A stretch of 30,584 nucleotides of DNA from Dehalococcoidia bacterium (GTDB taxonomy: Bacteria > Chloroflexota > Dehalococcoidia > Dehalococcoidales > RBG-16-60-22): assembly GCA_030613665.1 (NCBI GenBank), contig JAUWLN010000003.1, forward strand, positions 1 through 30,584. The letters are read 5' to 3'. The position numbers and the translations under genes were made by a program. The notes under the pieces are model-generated. The model was given only the letters and a program-made list of their open reading frames with translations, had not been told where the DNA came from and searched no databases. Below are positions 17,676-25,562 of this stretch, one piece after another (position 1 is the first letter of the stretch; every line of letters begins with the position of its first letter).

Positions 17676-18689
17676 ATGACAACCAGAATCGGAATTAACG
17701 GTTTCGGGCGCATCGGCCGGCTGGCCCTGCGCACTATCAACCAGTACCATAAAGGTGAACTGGAAGTTGTGGCTATCAACGACCTCACCGATACGGCCAC
17801 CAACGCCCATTTGTTAAAATGGGACAGCACCTACGGACCCTATCCGGGCAACGTGGCTGCCAGTGATGACGCCATCATCATCGATGGCCACAAAATAAAG
17901 GTTTTCTCGGAAAGAGACCCTGCCAGCATACCCTGGCGCGACTGTGGAGTTGACATCGTCATTGAGTCTACCGGGCTCTTTACGGACGCCGCCAAAGCCT
18001 CTGCCCACCTCAAGGGCGGCGCTAAAAAAGTGGTCATCTCCGCACCGGCCAAAGGCGAAGATGCCACCATCGTCCTCGGTGTCAACGAGGCAAAGTATGA
18101 CCCGAAGAAACACACCGTCATTTCCAATGCCTCCTGCACTACCAACGGCATCGCCCCGGTAGTCAAGATACTCCACGATAACTTCGGTGTGGACAAGGGG
18201 CTTATGACCACCATCCACGCTTACACCAATGACCAGAAAATCCAGGACATGGTGCACAGCGACCTGCGCCGGGCACGCGCCGCCGCGGTGAACATCATCC
18301 CCACCACCACCGGTGCCGCCCGTGCCGTTACCCTGGTCATCCCTGAACTTGAAGGCAGGCTGCACGGCATGGCCTTCCGCGTCCCGGTAGTCACCGTCTC
18401 GGTCATCGACTTCGTCGCCGAGCTAAAGCAGGAGATAACCGTCGAACAGGTAAATCAGGCATTCAAATCAGCCGCCGAAGGGCCTCTCACCGGCATTATG
18501 AAATACTGCGAGGAGACGCTGGTCAGCATGGACTTCAGGGGCAACCCGGCCAGCACCATCGTTGATGCCTTGAGCACCATGGTCATCGGCGGCAATATGG
18601 TCAAGATCCTTGCCTGGTACGACAATGAGTGGGGCTACAGCTGCCGTCTGGCTGATCTCACTGCCTTTATCGCGGGCAAGGGACTGTAA
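17676..18689 (+). CDS. gap: Glyceraldehyde-3-phosphate dehydrogenase, type I
   Basis: GAPDH oxidises and phosphorylates glyceraldehyde 3-phosphate with NAD(P)+. The 337-residue product has the Rossmann motif INGFGRIGR at the start, the INDLTD segment and the catalytic Cys154 in SNASCTTNGIAPV. The HAYTNDQ loop and the WYDNEWGYSCR C-terminus are also present. In many relatives the residue four after the catalytic Cys is another Cys; here it is Gly158. A GGCGGGAAAG site precedes the ATG. It follows eno by 40 bases and is probably in the same transcript. I see no clear terminator after it. Confidence 0.98.
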   Translation: MTTRIGINGFGRIGRLALRTINQYHKGELEVVAINDLTDTATNAHLLKWDSTYGPYPGNVAASDDAIIIDGHKIKVFSERDPASIPWRDCGVDIVIESTGLFTDAAKASAHLKGGAKKVVISAPAKGEDATIVLGVNEAKYDPKKHTVISNASCTTNGIAPVVKILHDNFGVDKGLMTTIHAYTNDQKIQDMVHSDLRRARAAAVNIIPTTTGAARAVTLVIPELEGRLHGMAFRVPVVTVSVIDFVAELKQEITVEQVNQAFKSAAEGPLTGIMKYCEETLVSMDFRGNPASTIVDALSTMVIGGNMVKILAWYDNEWGYSCRLADLTAFIAGKGL

Positions 18690-18869
18690 TAAAACGAGCC
18701 AGAGACATAGAAATATACTGCTTATCGGTATTTTGAAAAGGAATGAACCGTTACCGCCTCTTTAAACCGAGAGGGGGATTACTTTCGAGGGAGGACCTTT
18801 TTCTACCCGGCAAGTGCTCTGGTTGCTTACTCAATCTACCTCAATCGTAAATTTTAAGGAAAACCAGCA

Positions 18870-18899
18870 TTGGCATTGCATGGAAATAATGCCTACAAT
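18870..18899 (+). promoter_or_regulatory. Promoter of the tubulin-like gene with palindromic spacer
   Basis: TTGGCA (18870-18875) and TACAAT (18894-18899) are spaced by 18 bases. An inverted repeat, GGCATT (18872-18877) and AATGCC (18888-18893), begins within the -35 box and ends at the -10 box. This is the position of a repressor operator. Which protein would bind is unknown. Confidence 0.5.
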
Positions 18900-18948
18900 A
18901 ACACAAATTAAAATAACTAAAATCTACAAATATTTTTAGAGGTGAGCT

Positions 18949-20127
18949 ATGAAACTAGTCGTTGTAGGTTTCGGACAGTGCGGTGGTCGAGTTGCGGATG
19001 AGTTCGCCCGATTGAACAAAAAGGCAAAAAGCGCGCGTGGCATTGAGATAGTTACCGGCTGTTATGCGGTCAACGCTGATGCGGCTGACCTGAGTGGGTT
19101 GACAAGCATTCGAAAGGACTACCAGCACCGAATCCTTATCGGTAGTCGCAAGACCGGTGGCCACGGTGTGGGCAAAATAAATGAACTCGGTGCTGAAATC
19201 GCCCGAGAGGACGGCGACAAAGTCATTGACGCGATAAGAACCACGAAACGGTTCTTCGAGACGGATGCATTCCTGTTTATTGCCAGTTCCGCCGGTGGCA
19301 CCGGCTCCGGGGCAATCTCGGTGGTAACACAGCATATAAAAGAGCGCTATGCTGATAAGCCCATTTACAACCTGATTGTCTTGCCCTTTGAACACGAGGA
19401 AACTACCGAGGACAGAACCGTCTACAATACAGCCACCTGCCTCAAATCATGTTACTCCGTAGCTGATGCCGTATTTCTGGTGGACAACCAGAGATTTGTC
19501 CGCAAAGACTCTTCTATAAAAGGCAATATCTCCAAAATCAATGCCATGATTGCGGAGCCTTTTTACAACATGCTCTGCGCCGGCGAGGAAAAGAAGGCCA
19601 AGTACATCGCCACGAAAGTGCTTGATGCCGGCGATATCATTCAGACTCTGATTGGTTGGACGATAATTGGATACGGCAAGTCTGAGATTCCTCTGATAAG
19701 GTTCCGCCGGGAATCAAAGCGCGATTTCAGGGCCAAAGGCGATGAAACCCTCAAAGCCGTCCAGGCCATGGACGAGGCTATAAGCGAGCTATCGCTCAAG
19801 TGTAATCCCGTGGATTCCAAGCGAGCCCTGTACCTCATCTCGGCACCAGGTAAAGAGATGAACATGGACATGGTCAAGGCCCTCGGCGATTACATGAAGG
19901 ACATCGCTCCGGAAGCTCTTATCAGAAACGGAGATTATCCGCGGGAGAGAGGCATGCTCGATGTCACGGTAATCATGTCCGAGCTGAGTGATGTGGAAAA
20001 AGTAAGGAATTACTATAGCCAGTCCACGCAGCTTATCCCCAAATTCAAGAAGCGGCAGGAAGAAACCGAGGTCAAACTGAGAGCCATCGAAGATGCCTCC
20101 AAAGATATACCCTCCCTCCTCTCCTGA
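18949..20127 (+). CDS. FtsZ/tubulin-superfamily GTPase, divergent
   Basis: This 392-residue protein has the tubulin/FtsZ GTP-binding fold. Visible are the N-terminal GFGQCGG loop (7-13), the NADAADL segment and the tubulin signature SAGGTGSGA at 114-122. The later region VLDAGDIIQTLIGWTIIGYG corresponds to the FtsZ T7 loop (NxDxxD). The two aspartates (226 and 229) remain but the Asn is Val224. It lacks the usual FtsZ C-terminal tail and ends with a charged helical stretch, so it is not ordinary FtsZ. It could polymerise or act as a cytoskeletal or envelope-organising GTPase. A GAGGTGA site precedes the ATG. It is monocistronic, between its own promoter and a good terminator. Confidence 0.85.
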   Translation: MKLVVVGFGQCGGRVADEFARLNKKAKSARGIEIVTGCYAVNADAADLSGLTSIRKDYQHRILIGSRKTGGHGVGKINELGAEIAREDGDKVIDAIRTTKRFFETDAFLFIASSAGGTGSGAISVVTQHIKERYADKPIYNLIVLPFEHEETTEDRTVYNTATCLKSCYSVADAVFLVDNQRFVRKDSSIKGNISKINAMIAEPFYNMLCAGEEKKAKYIATKVLDAGDIIQTLIGWTIIGYGKSEIPLIRFRRESKRDFRAKGDETLKAVQAMDEAISELSLKCNPVDSKRALYLISAPGKEMNMDMVKALGDYMKDIAPEALIRNGDYPRERGMLDVTVIMSELSDVEKVRNYYSQSTQLIPKFKKRQEETEVKLRAIEDASKDIPSLLS

Positions 20128-20141
20128 AACAATTTAGTCCG

Positions 20142-20207
20142 GAGAGCCAGCTTTACAACGGGAAGATTGGTAAATCCAAGTGGTAGAGCTGGCTTTTATT
20201 TTTATTT
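20142..20207 (+). terminator. Intrinsic terminator after the tubulin-like gene
   Basis: A stem of about 12 bp pairs 20145-20156 with 20183-20194 (core AGCCAGCT and AGCTGGCT). Its loop contains a small TTGG/CCAA hairpin, and a run of T's broken by single A's follows to 20207. It ends the tubulin-like transcript 18 bases after the stop codon. Confidence 0.85.
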
Positions 20208-20266
20208 ACTAAAGCGTATCGGTCTAACGTTAAATCACCGGTCCTTAATACCCAAAACCTGCCGTC

Positions 20267-20313
20267 AGGCGGACACCAGCCGCCTAGAAACGCCACCATA
20301 GATAGGTTATAAT
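20267..20313 (+). promoter_or_regulatory. Candidate dnaX promoter region
   Basis: A perfect TATAAT at 20308-20313 ends seven bases before the dnaX ATG at 20321. No good -35 box is present. Just upstream of where it would lie is a dyad, AGGCGG (20267-20272) and CCGCCT (20280-20285). Transcription could begin at the start codon itself. Confidence 0.4.
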
Positions 20314-20320
20314 AAGTAAA

Positions 20321-22063
20321 ATGGCTTCCCAGGTTTTTTATCGCCGGTGGCGTCCGCAGACCCTGGCCGAGGTGGTCGGCCAGGAACAGGCAACCAAGAC
20401 GCTGCAAAACGCCCTGAGCGGCAGCCATGTTTCTCATGCCTATCTTTTCTGCGGTCCACGCGGTACCGGCAAGACCAGCACCGGCCGCATTCTTGCCAAG
20501 GCGGTCAACTGTCTCACCACTGAAGGCAAGGGCGAACCCTGCAATACCTGCGAAATGTGCCAGGCAATCACCGAAGGCAGAGCTCTGGATGTCATTGAAA
20601 TTGACGCCGCCAGCAATACCGGCGTGGATAATATCCGCGACCTCAGAGAAAGGGTTAATTACGCTCCGAACGAAGCGCGGTACAAGGTCTACATTATTGA
20701 TGAAGTTCACATGCTGAGTACCAGTGCCTCTAACGCCCTGCTGAAAACCCTCGAAGAGCCGCCGCCGCATGCCATCTTCATCCTCGCCACCACTGAAATC
20801 CACAAAATCCTCCCCACCATCATGTCACGCTGCCAGCGCTTTGATTTCAGGCGCATTTCCCAGGCCGATGTGGTGACCAAGTTGACCCATATCAGCAAGC
20901 AGGAAACCATCAAGATAGAGCCAGAAGCACTGCGGCTCATCGCCAGGGCCGCCACTGGCAGCCTGCGAGACGCTGAAAATCTGCTGGAACAGCTGACGAC
21001 CTATTACGGTAAAAAAATCACCCTGCAACAGGTTCAGACAACCCTGGGTATTACCGGCGACTGGCGCGCCAAAGAGATGGTAAAACATGTCGTCGACAAC
21101 GATATTGCCCGCGGAATATCGACCTTGAACAGCGTCAGCAGTGATGGCCTCGACCTGCGTCAGTTCACTCGTGAACTTGTGGAATACCTCAGGGCGCTGC
21201 TGCTGGTTAAAACCGGCGCCGCCGAATCAATAGACCTGCCCGCCGAGGATATTGCCGAGTTAAAAGAACTGGCCAGCAAAACTTCCCTCCCCCAGGTATT
21301 AAAAGCCGTCAAGCTTTTCGGGCAGCTCGACCTCAGTCTTGATAATTACTCCACGCTACCGCTTGAGCTTGCACTGGTCGACACAACCCTGCCTTTCAGC
21401 AAAGAACCGCCAGTGGCGAAGGCGGAACCCGAGGTACGCCAGCCCGTGAAAACAGCGGGCCCGGAAACACCGCCGCCACCGCCGAGAGAAGCAGCCCCGA
21501 AAGAGGAACAACCCCAAAAACCGGTCGCTGCGGAGAAAAAAAGCGGGCCAGAACCAGCACCGGTACCGGAACCAGTGGAAGAAAAAATTGAGCCGGAACC
21601 CTCGCCAGTACCTGAGCCAGAGGCAAAGAGTGAACCGGAACCCGCGCCGATGCCGGAACCGGAGGCGAAAAAAGAGGAGCCAGAGCCTGCGCCAGTATCG
21701 ACTGAGGCCGTCTCCACCATCTCCACTGAAGCCGGTGGTGAAGAAATCGAGCATCTCAAACAACACTGGCGGCGGTTCATCCAGGAAGCTCCTCCCGGCC
21801 TGAGCCGAACGCCCGCTGCTGCCCTGCTCAGGAGTGCCAGGCCAAAATCCGTTGAAAATAACACCGTTATCCTGTCTTTCAAGTTTCCGCTGCACAAGGA
21901 GAGCATGGAGAAAACGGAAAACCAGAAGATAGCGGAGCAAATCATCAGCAATTTTCTGGGTCGTGCCTGCCGTGTTCGCTGTGTTTCCGAGCCGGAGGCA
22001 AACCACCTGATTGAAGAAGCCCTGAAAATAGGTGCCCAGATTATTGAGTCGGAGGAGAAATGA
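20321..22063 (+). CDS. dnaX: DNA polymerase III gamma/tau subunit
   Basis: DnaX is the clamp-loader ATPase subunit that loads the sliding clamp and holds polymerase III cores together. The 580 residues contain Walker A GPRGTGKT at 45-52, the zinc cysteines Cys64, Cys74, Cys77 and Cys80, and the Walker B IIDEVHML near 125-132. Sensor 1 (ATTEIHKI) and the lid and collar domains follow. From about residue 370 to 470 there is a low-complexity linker rich in Pro, Glu and Ala, with repeated PEPAPVPEP-like units. A conserved C-terminal domain IEHLKQHWRRFIQ follows. No Shine-Dalgarno sequence is visible before the ATG. Its stop overlaps the ybaB start by four bases. No frameshift slip site is evident. 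Confidence 0.97.
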   Translation: MASQVFYRRWRPQTLAEVVGQEQATKTLQNALSGSHVSHAYLFCGPRGTGKTSTGRILAKAVNCLTTEGKGEPCNTCEMCQAITEGRALDVIEIDAASNTGVDNIRDLRERVNYAPNEARYKVYIIDEVHMLSTSASNALLKTLEEPPPHAIFILATTEIHKILPTIMSRCQRFDFRRISQADVVTKLTHISKQETIKIEPEALRLIARAATGSLRDAENLLEQLTTYYGKKITLQQVQTTLGITGDWRAKEMVKHVVDNDIARGISTLNSVSSDGLDLRQFTRELVEYLRALLLVKTGAAESIDLPAEDIAELKELASKTSLPQVLKAVKLFGQLDLSLDNYSTLPLELALVDTTLPFSKEPPVAKAEPEVRQPVKTAGPETPPPPPREAAPKEEQPQKPVAAEKKSGPEPAPVPEPVEEKIEPEPSPVPEPEAKSEPEPAPMPEPEAKKEEPEPAPVSTEAVSTISTEAGGEEIEHLKQHWRRFIQEAPPGLSRTPAAALLRSARPKSVENNTVILSFKFPLHKESMEKTENQKIAEQIISNFLGRACRVRCVSEPEANHLIEEALKIGAQIIESEEK

Positions 22064-22365
22064 ACAAATTTATGTTGCAGCAAGCCCAGCAACTACAGGC
22101 AAAACTGGCCAAAGCCCAGGAGGAACTGGGCGACCTGACTGTTGAGGGCAGTTCCGGCGGTGGTGCCGTCAAGGTCACCATGAACGGCCAGCAGAAAATG
22201 CAGTCAGTCGAAATATCCCCCGAGGTAGTCACCCCGGAAGATGTTGAGCTTCTGCAGGACCTGGTACTGACCGCGGTCAGTGAGGCTCTGTCTAAATCCC
22301 AGGAAGCAGCGGCCAAGCACCTGGGCGGTCTTACCGGCGGATTGAAAATCCCCGGACTAACTTAA
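22060..22365 (+). CDS. ybaB: YbaB/EbfC-family nucleoid-associated protein
   Basis: YbaB/EbfC proteins are small dimeric DNA-binding proteins associated with the nucleoid. The 101-residue product matches: an N-terminal helix MNKFMLQQAQQLQAKLAKAQ, the GDLTVEGSSGGGAVKVTMNGQQ core strands, and the VTPEDVELLQDLVLTAVSEAL helix. It lies between dnaX and recR, a classic bacterial arrangement. It overlaps the dnaX stop as ATGA. The three genes are likely one transcript. Confidence 0.96.
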   Translation: MNKFMLQQAQQLQAKLAKAQEELGDLTVEGSSGGGAVKVTMNGQQKMQSVEISPEVVTPEDVELLQDLVLTAVSEALSKSQEAAAKHLGGLTGGLKIPGLT

Positions 22366-22386
22366 AAAAGCGAAGGAGATATCGCC

Positions 22387-22998
22387 TTGGACCAGAATGC
22401 CCTGCCCAACGCTGATGCTATCGACAGCCTCATTCAGGAATTCAATAAGCTGCCCGGCATCGGGCCGAAGAGCGCTCAGCGCATCGTCTTCTATCTGCTG
22501 CGCGCCGGAGACGAACAGAGCAAATCCCTCGCCGAAGCAGTCCTTTCCCTGAAACGAAAAATAACCCTGTGCTCGACCTGCTGCAACGTAACGGAGTCCG
22601 ACCCTTGCTCTATCTGTCGCAGCGACAAGCGCGACCGCAGCCAGGTCTGTATTGTGGAGCAGCCTCAGGACATACTGGCTCTGGAGCATACCGGTATTTA
22701 CAGCGGAATGTACCATGTTTTGCACGGGGCCATTTCTCCCATCGAAGGCATCGGCACGGATGACATCAGGGCAAGAGAGCTGATGGACCGCCTGAAGGAC
22801 GGCGTGGTCAAGGAAGTTATCCTGGGCACCAACCCCAATTTTGAAGGGGAACAGACCGCCATGTATCTCAGCCACCTGATAACGCCGCTGGGTATCCGGG
22901 TCACCCGCCTCGCCCGCGGCCTGCCCTTCGGCACCGAGCTCGAATACGCGGATGACGTAACGCTCACCCGCGCCATTGAAGGCAGGCAGGAATTTTAA
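22387..22998 (+). CDS. recR: Recombination mediator RecR
   Basis: RecR works with RecO (and RecF) to load RecA on single-stranded DNA. The 203 residues contain the helix-hairpin-helix EFNKLPGIGPKSAQRIVF and a four-Cys zinc finger (Cys62, Cys65, Cys74, Cys77). A Toprim domain with CIVEQPQDILALE and LGTNPNFEGEQTAMYL and a C-terminal GLPFGTELEYADDVTL segment follow. I use a TTG start at 22387, preceded by AAGGAG eight bases upstream; no in-frame ATG lies nearer the conserved region. It follows ybaB by 21 bases. recO lies two genes downstream. Confidence 0.96.
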   Translation: MDQNALPNADAIDSLIQEFNKLPGIGPKSAQRIVFYLLRAGDEQSKSLAEAVLSLKRKITLCSTCCNVTESDPCSICRSDKRDRSQVCIVEQPQDILALEHTGIYSGMYHVLHGAISPIEGIGTDDIRARELMDRLKDGVVKEVILGTNPNFEGEQTAMYLSHLITPLGIRVTRLARGLPFGTELEYADDVTLTRAIEGRQEF

Positions 22999-23083
22999 GA
23001 TTTAGCCCTTGCAAATTATGCTCTTCTCCTGGCGTCCTGACCATCACCAGATACTTGATTTCGGAAAAGCTCCAGATTAGACT

Positions 23084-23719
23084 ATGGACAAAAAAACTTA
23101 CTGGAATCAGAGATTTCAAAGCGAGGGGTATGTGTGGGGCACTGCCCCAAGCCCCACCGCCGAATATGCCGCCGAGGTATTCCGCAAGGATGGGGTAAAG
23201 AAAATTCTTGTACCCGGCTCCGGCTACGGTCGGAACACCAGGATTTTCAGCGAAGCGGGCTTCGAAGTCACTGGAATTGAGATATCGGATACCGCCTGTG
23301 AAATGGCCCGGGAATACGACCCTCAGTCCAGAACGCACAACGGCTCCGTCCTGGACATGCCCTCTGCCCTGGACCAATACGACGCCATATACTGCTATAA
23401 CGTTTTACACCTCTTCCGCGAAAAGGAGAGGAAGTTGTGTCTGCAGCAGTGTGCTGATAGAGTGAAAAACAACGGGCTTCTGTATTTCACCGTCTTCTCG
23501 GATAGAGAGCCCAGCTTCGGCAAGGGCCAGGAAGTGGAGAAAAACACGTTTGAGAGCCGACCGGGAAGGCCGGTGCACTACTTTACCGAAGCCGAACTGC
23601 TCGATTACTTCAAGGGCTTTGAAATCATTGAGTCCGGTATTACCGAAGACCCGGAAAACCACGGCGAAGGCCCACACACTCACGTCCTGCTGTATATTCT
23701 GGCACGGAAACCCAGATAG
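23084..23719 (+). CDS. Class I SAM-dependent methyltransferase (TehB/TPMT-like)
   Basis: This 211-residue protein has the class I methyltransferase fold. The opening YWNQRFQSEGYVWGTAPSP resembles TehB and thiopurine-methyltransferase relatives. The SAM-binding motif I is ILVPGSGYGRN at 41-51, the acidic motif II is VTGIEIS, and YDAIYCYNVLHLF is the motif IV region. The substrate is unknown; detoxification of metalloids or thiols is one family role. It sits between recR (85-base gap) and recO (nine-base gap) without an obvious functional link. No strong ribosome site precedes the ATG. Confidence 0.88.
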   Translation: MDKKTYWNQRFQSEGYVWGTAPSPTAEYAAEVFRKDGVKKILVPGSGYGRNTRIFSEAGFEVTGIEISDTACEMAREYDPQSRTHNGSVLDMPSALDQYDAIYCYNVLHLFREKERKLCLQQCADRVKNNGLLYFTVFSDREPSFGKGQEVEKNTFESRPGRPVHYFTEAELLDYFKGFEIIESGITEDPENHGEGPHTHVLLYILARKPR

Positions 23720-23728
23720 AGTAACGAA

Positions 23729-24493
23729 ATGTCTAAACCGCGCACCTATCAGACAGAAGCCGTCATCATTAAAAAGACCAAGCTGAGAGAGGCCGATGTC
23801 ATTTTCACCCTCTACACGCCACATCTCGGTAAGATTCAGGCATTTGCCAAAAGCGTCCGCAAAACCAGAAGCAAAATGGCGGGGCATCTGGAGCTACTTA
23901 CCCACAGTCAGGTCTCGCTGGCCCGGGGGCGCAATCTGGACACCATTATCGGCAGCCAGACCATCAACAGTTTCCTGCCCCTGAAAAGCGACCTCTGGCT
24001 CACTTCCTGCGGCCTCTATGTCATCGAACTGGTCAACCAGTTCACCGCCGATGACATTGAAAACTTAAGCCTGTTCCGGTTGCTGGGAGCAACGCTGGAG
24101 CAGCTATGCCGCACCACCAACCGCGACCTGACGCTGCGCTATTTTGAACTGCACCTCCTCGATGAGGCGGGCTACCGGCCACAGCTCCACCAGTGCGTCT
24201 CCTGTCAGAAAACGCTGGAACCGGAGGTCCACTCTTTCAGTTCCGATTCAGGCGGCATGCTGTGTCCGGACTGCGCGGCAGACCACCCGTCAAGTCTCCC
24301 GGTCTCCATCAACGCTCAGAAAGTGCTGCGCCTTCTCCAGAACAGCGATTACAGCACGGGCGAACGCCTGAAGATAGACGCCGTGCTTTCCCGGGAACTG
24401 GAGAGCATCATGAGCAATTGCCTCAGACACCTGCTGGAACGCGAGGTCAAATCAGCCACCTGGCTCGACTCTCTGCGGGAACAGACGAAGTAA
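23729..24493 (+). CDS. recO: DNA repair protein RecO
   Basis: RecO anneals single strands and helps RecR load RecA. The 254-residue protein has the N-terminal OB fold (TYQTEAVIIKKTKLREADVIFTLYT, then GKIQAFAKSVRKTRSKMAG). A helical domain is followed by a four-Cys zinc finger, CVSC near 156-159 and CPDC near 179-182. The length is normal. It follows the methyltransferase gene by nine bases and shares a strand with recR, so the recombination mediators are clustered. The 162 bases after it hold no gene that I can support. Confidence 0.95.
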   Translation: MSKPRTYQTEAVIIKKTKLREADVIFTLYTPHLGKIQAFAKSVRKTRSKMAGHLELLTHSQVSLARGRNLDTIIGSQTINSFLPLKSDLWLTSCGLYVIELVNQFTADDIENLSLFRLLGATLEQLCRTTNRDLTLRYFELHLLDEAGYRPQLHQCVSCQKTLEPEVHSFSSDSGGMLCPDCAADHPSSLPVSINAQKVLRLLQNSDYSTGERLKIDAVLSRELESIMSNCLRHLLEREVKSATWLDSLREQTK

Positions 24494-24625
24494 CCTGCTT
24501 TTTACTCCCCTATTTTAAGTGTGATTCGGGGAAATTTCAGCGATTATGGGTGTGGGCGATGTACTGGTTAAAGAAGCTATTACTAAAGCAAGCGGCCCTT
24601 TCATAATAATATCTCCTTTGCGGGG

Positions 24626-24642
24626 AATTATAGCACCGGGTG
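24626..24642. repeat. 17-bp direct repeat, copy 1
   Basis: The bases AATTATAGCACCGGGTG occur here and again, perfectly, at 25438-25454. The two copies bracket the lipoprotein gene. Confidence 0.9.
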
Positions 24643-24655
24643 AAGCTTCCACCCA

Positions 24656-25414
24656 TCAACGAAATTGACTGGAAATATAGGAAATGTAGAAAATACCTCC
24701 CGATTTATGCACGCCTATTGCGCCATAATCAAAATGCTCAAAATGAAAATTCCTATCATAGTTCTTGCGGTTTTTCCATACCAGCCATATAGCCTCGGCT
24801 ATCTCTTTTTCCGTACCATATCCCGCAGCCCAGTATACCTCCTGCCATGACGGCGTATAATCTGAATACTGGAGAATTTTGTTTGTTGCCATATATTCGC
24901 TGTTTTTCTTAGCGTGTTTGTGAAGGTTGGGACCCCATATAAACTCATCCAACCCATTATCCAATCTGTCCTGATTTATTAAATCAAGTAGTGCCATTTC
25001 CACATCTTCTTCAGCGATTTCGACGGCTGCTTCTTCTTCCTCTTCGATAGCTTCACCCTGCTCGCTCAGCGCATCATAGTCAGCACTCAATTCATCGTAC
25101 CTGGCTTGCATCGCCTCATATTCATTCTGCAAGTCATCATAGCTATCACTCAGCTTATCATACTCAGCTTGCACTGCCTCATATTCGACCTTTACGGTAT
25201 TATGTTTATTACTCAACTCTTCATTCTGAGCCTGCAACGCCTCTGATTCAGCCAGTTGACTCTGAAGTGCCGCGAGTTCGCTCTCGATTGCATTTAGTTC
25301 ATTTTTCGCGCTATCATACTCTTCTTGCGAGATTCCTGAAGCACAGGAAGTCGAGAGTAAAAGTAGAATAACCAACAACATTGCTATCATGGATATTATG
25401 CCAGTTCTTTTCAT
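24656..25414 (-). CDS. Coiled-coil lipoprotein with degenerate CAP/SCP-like domain
   Basis: The 252-residue product has a positively charged start, a long hydrophobic stretch and the lipobox-like LSTSC (Cys24), so it should be a surface lipoprotein. Residues 56-118 contain three tandem 21-residue units (56-76, 77-97, 98-118), each three heptads, predicting a coiled-coil stalk. An acidic linker (EEEEE) follows. Residues about 136-252 resemble the CAP/SCP family: ALLDLINQDRLDNGLDEF, HKHAKKNSEYMA, and the C-terminal FDYGAIGV. The usual CAP histidines appear to be lost. The ATG at 25414 has an AGGGGGA ribosome site; an eight-codon longer start is less likely. The gene looks AT-richer than its neighbours and is bounded by 17-bp repeats. 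Function unknown. Confidence 0.8.
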   Translation of the reverse strand: MKRTGIISMIAMLLVILLLLSTSCASGISQEEYDSAKNELNAIESELAALQSQLAESEALQAQNEELSNKHNTVKVEYEAVQAEYDKLSDSYDDLQNEYEAMQARYDELSADYDALSEQGEAIEEEEEAAVEIAEEDVEMALLDLINQDRLDNGLDEFIWGPNLHKHAKKNSEYMATNKILQYSDYTPSWQEVYWAAGYGTEKEIAEAIWLVWKNRKNYDRNFHFEHFDYGAIGVHKSGGIFYISYISSQFR

Positions 25415-25437
25415 TTTCACCTTCCCCCTATGGCACA

Positions 25438-25454
25438 AATTATAGCACCGGGTG
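25438..25454. repeat. 17-bp direct repeat, copy 2
   Basis: This is the second perfect copy of AATTATAGCACCGGGTG. Here it runs on into C, so the core GCACCGGGTGC is a perfect palindrome around a central G. Confidence 0.9.
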
Positions 25455-25562
25455 CAGTTATGTCAATGCGTGCAGGGCACATAACCCTACTTTAACCAGG
25501 TCGAAAATGCTATAATGACGTAAGCGTTTTTATGCTCTCAACCCAAATCATATGGTACAGAA

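Noticed and set aside
18690..18860. Terminator or small RNA after gap
   Set aside because: Only a 5-bp CCTCT/AGAGG pairing was found, with no proper T-tract; nothing supportable.
24193..24606. Frame overlapping the end of recO
   Set aside because: It mostly lies out of frame within recO and has no family resemblance; the region after recO shows no gene.
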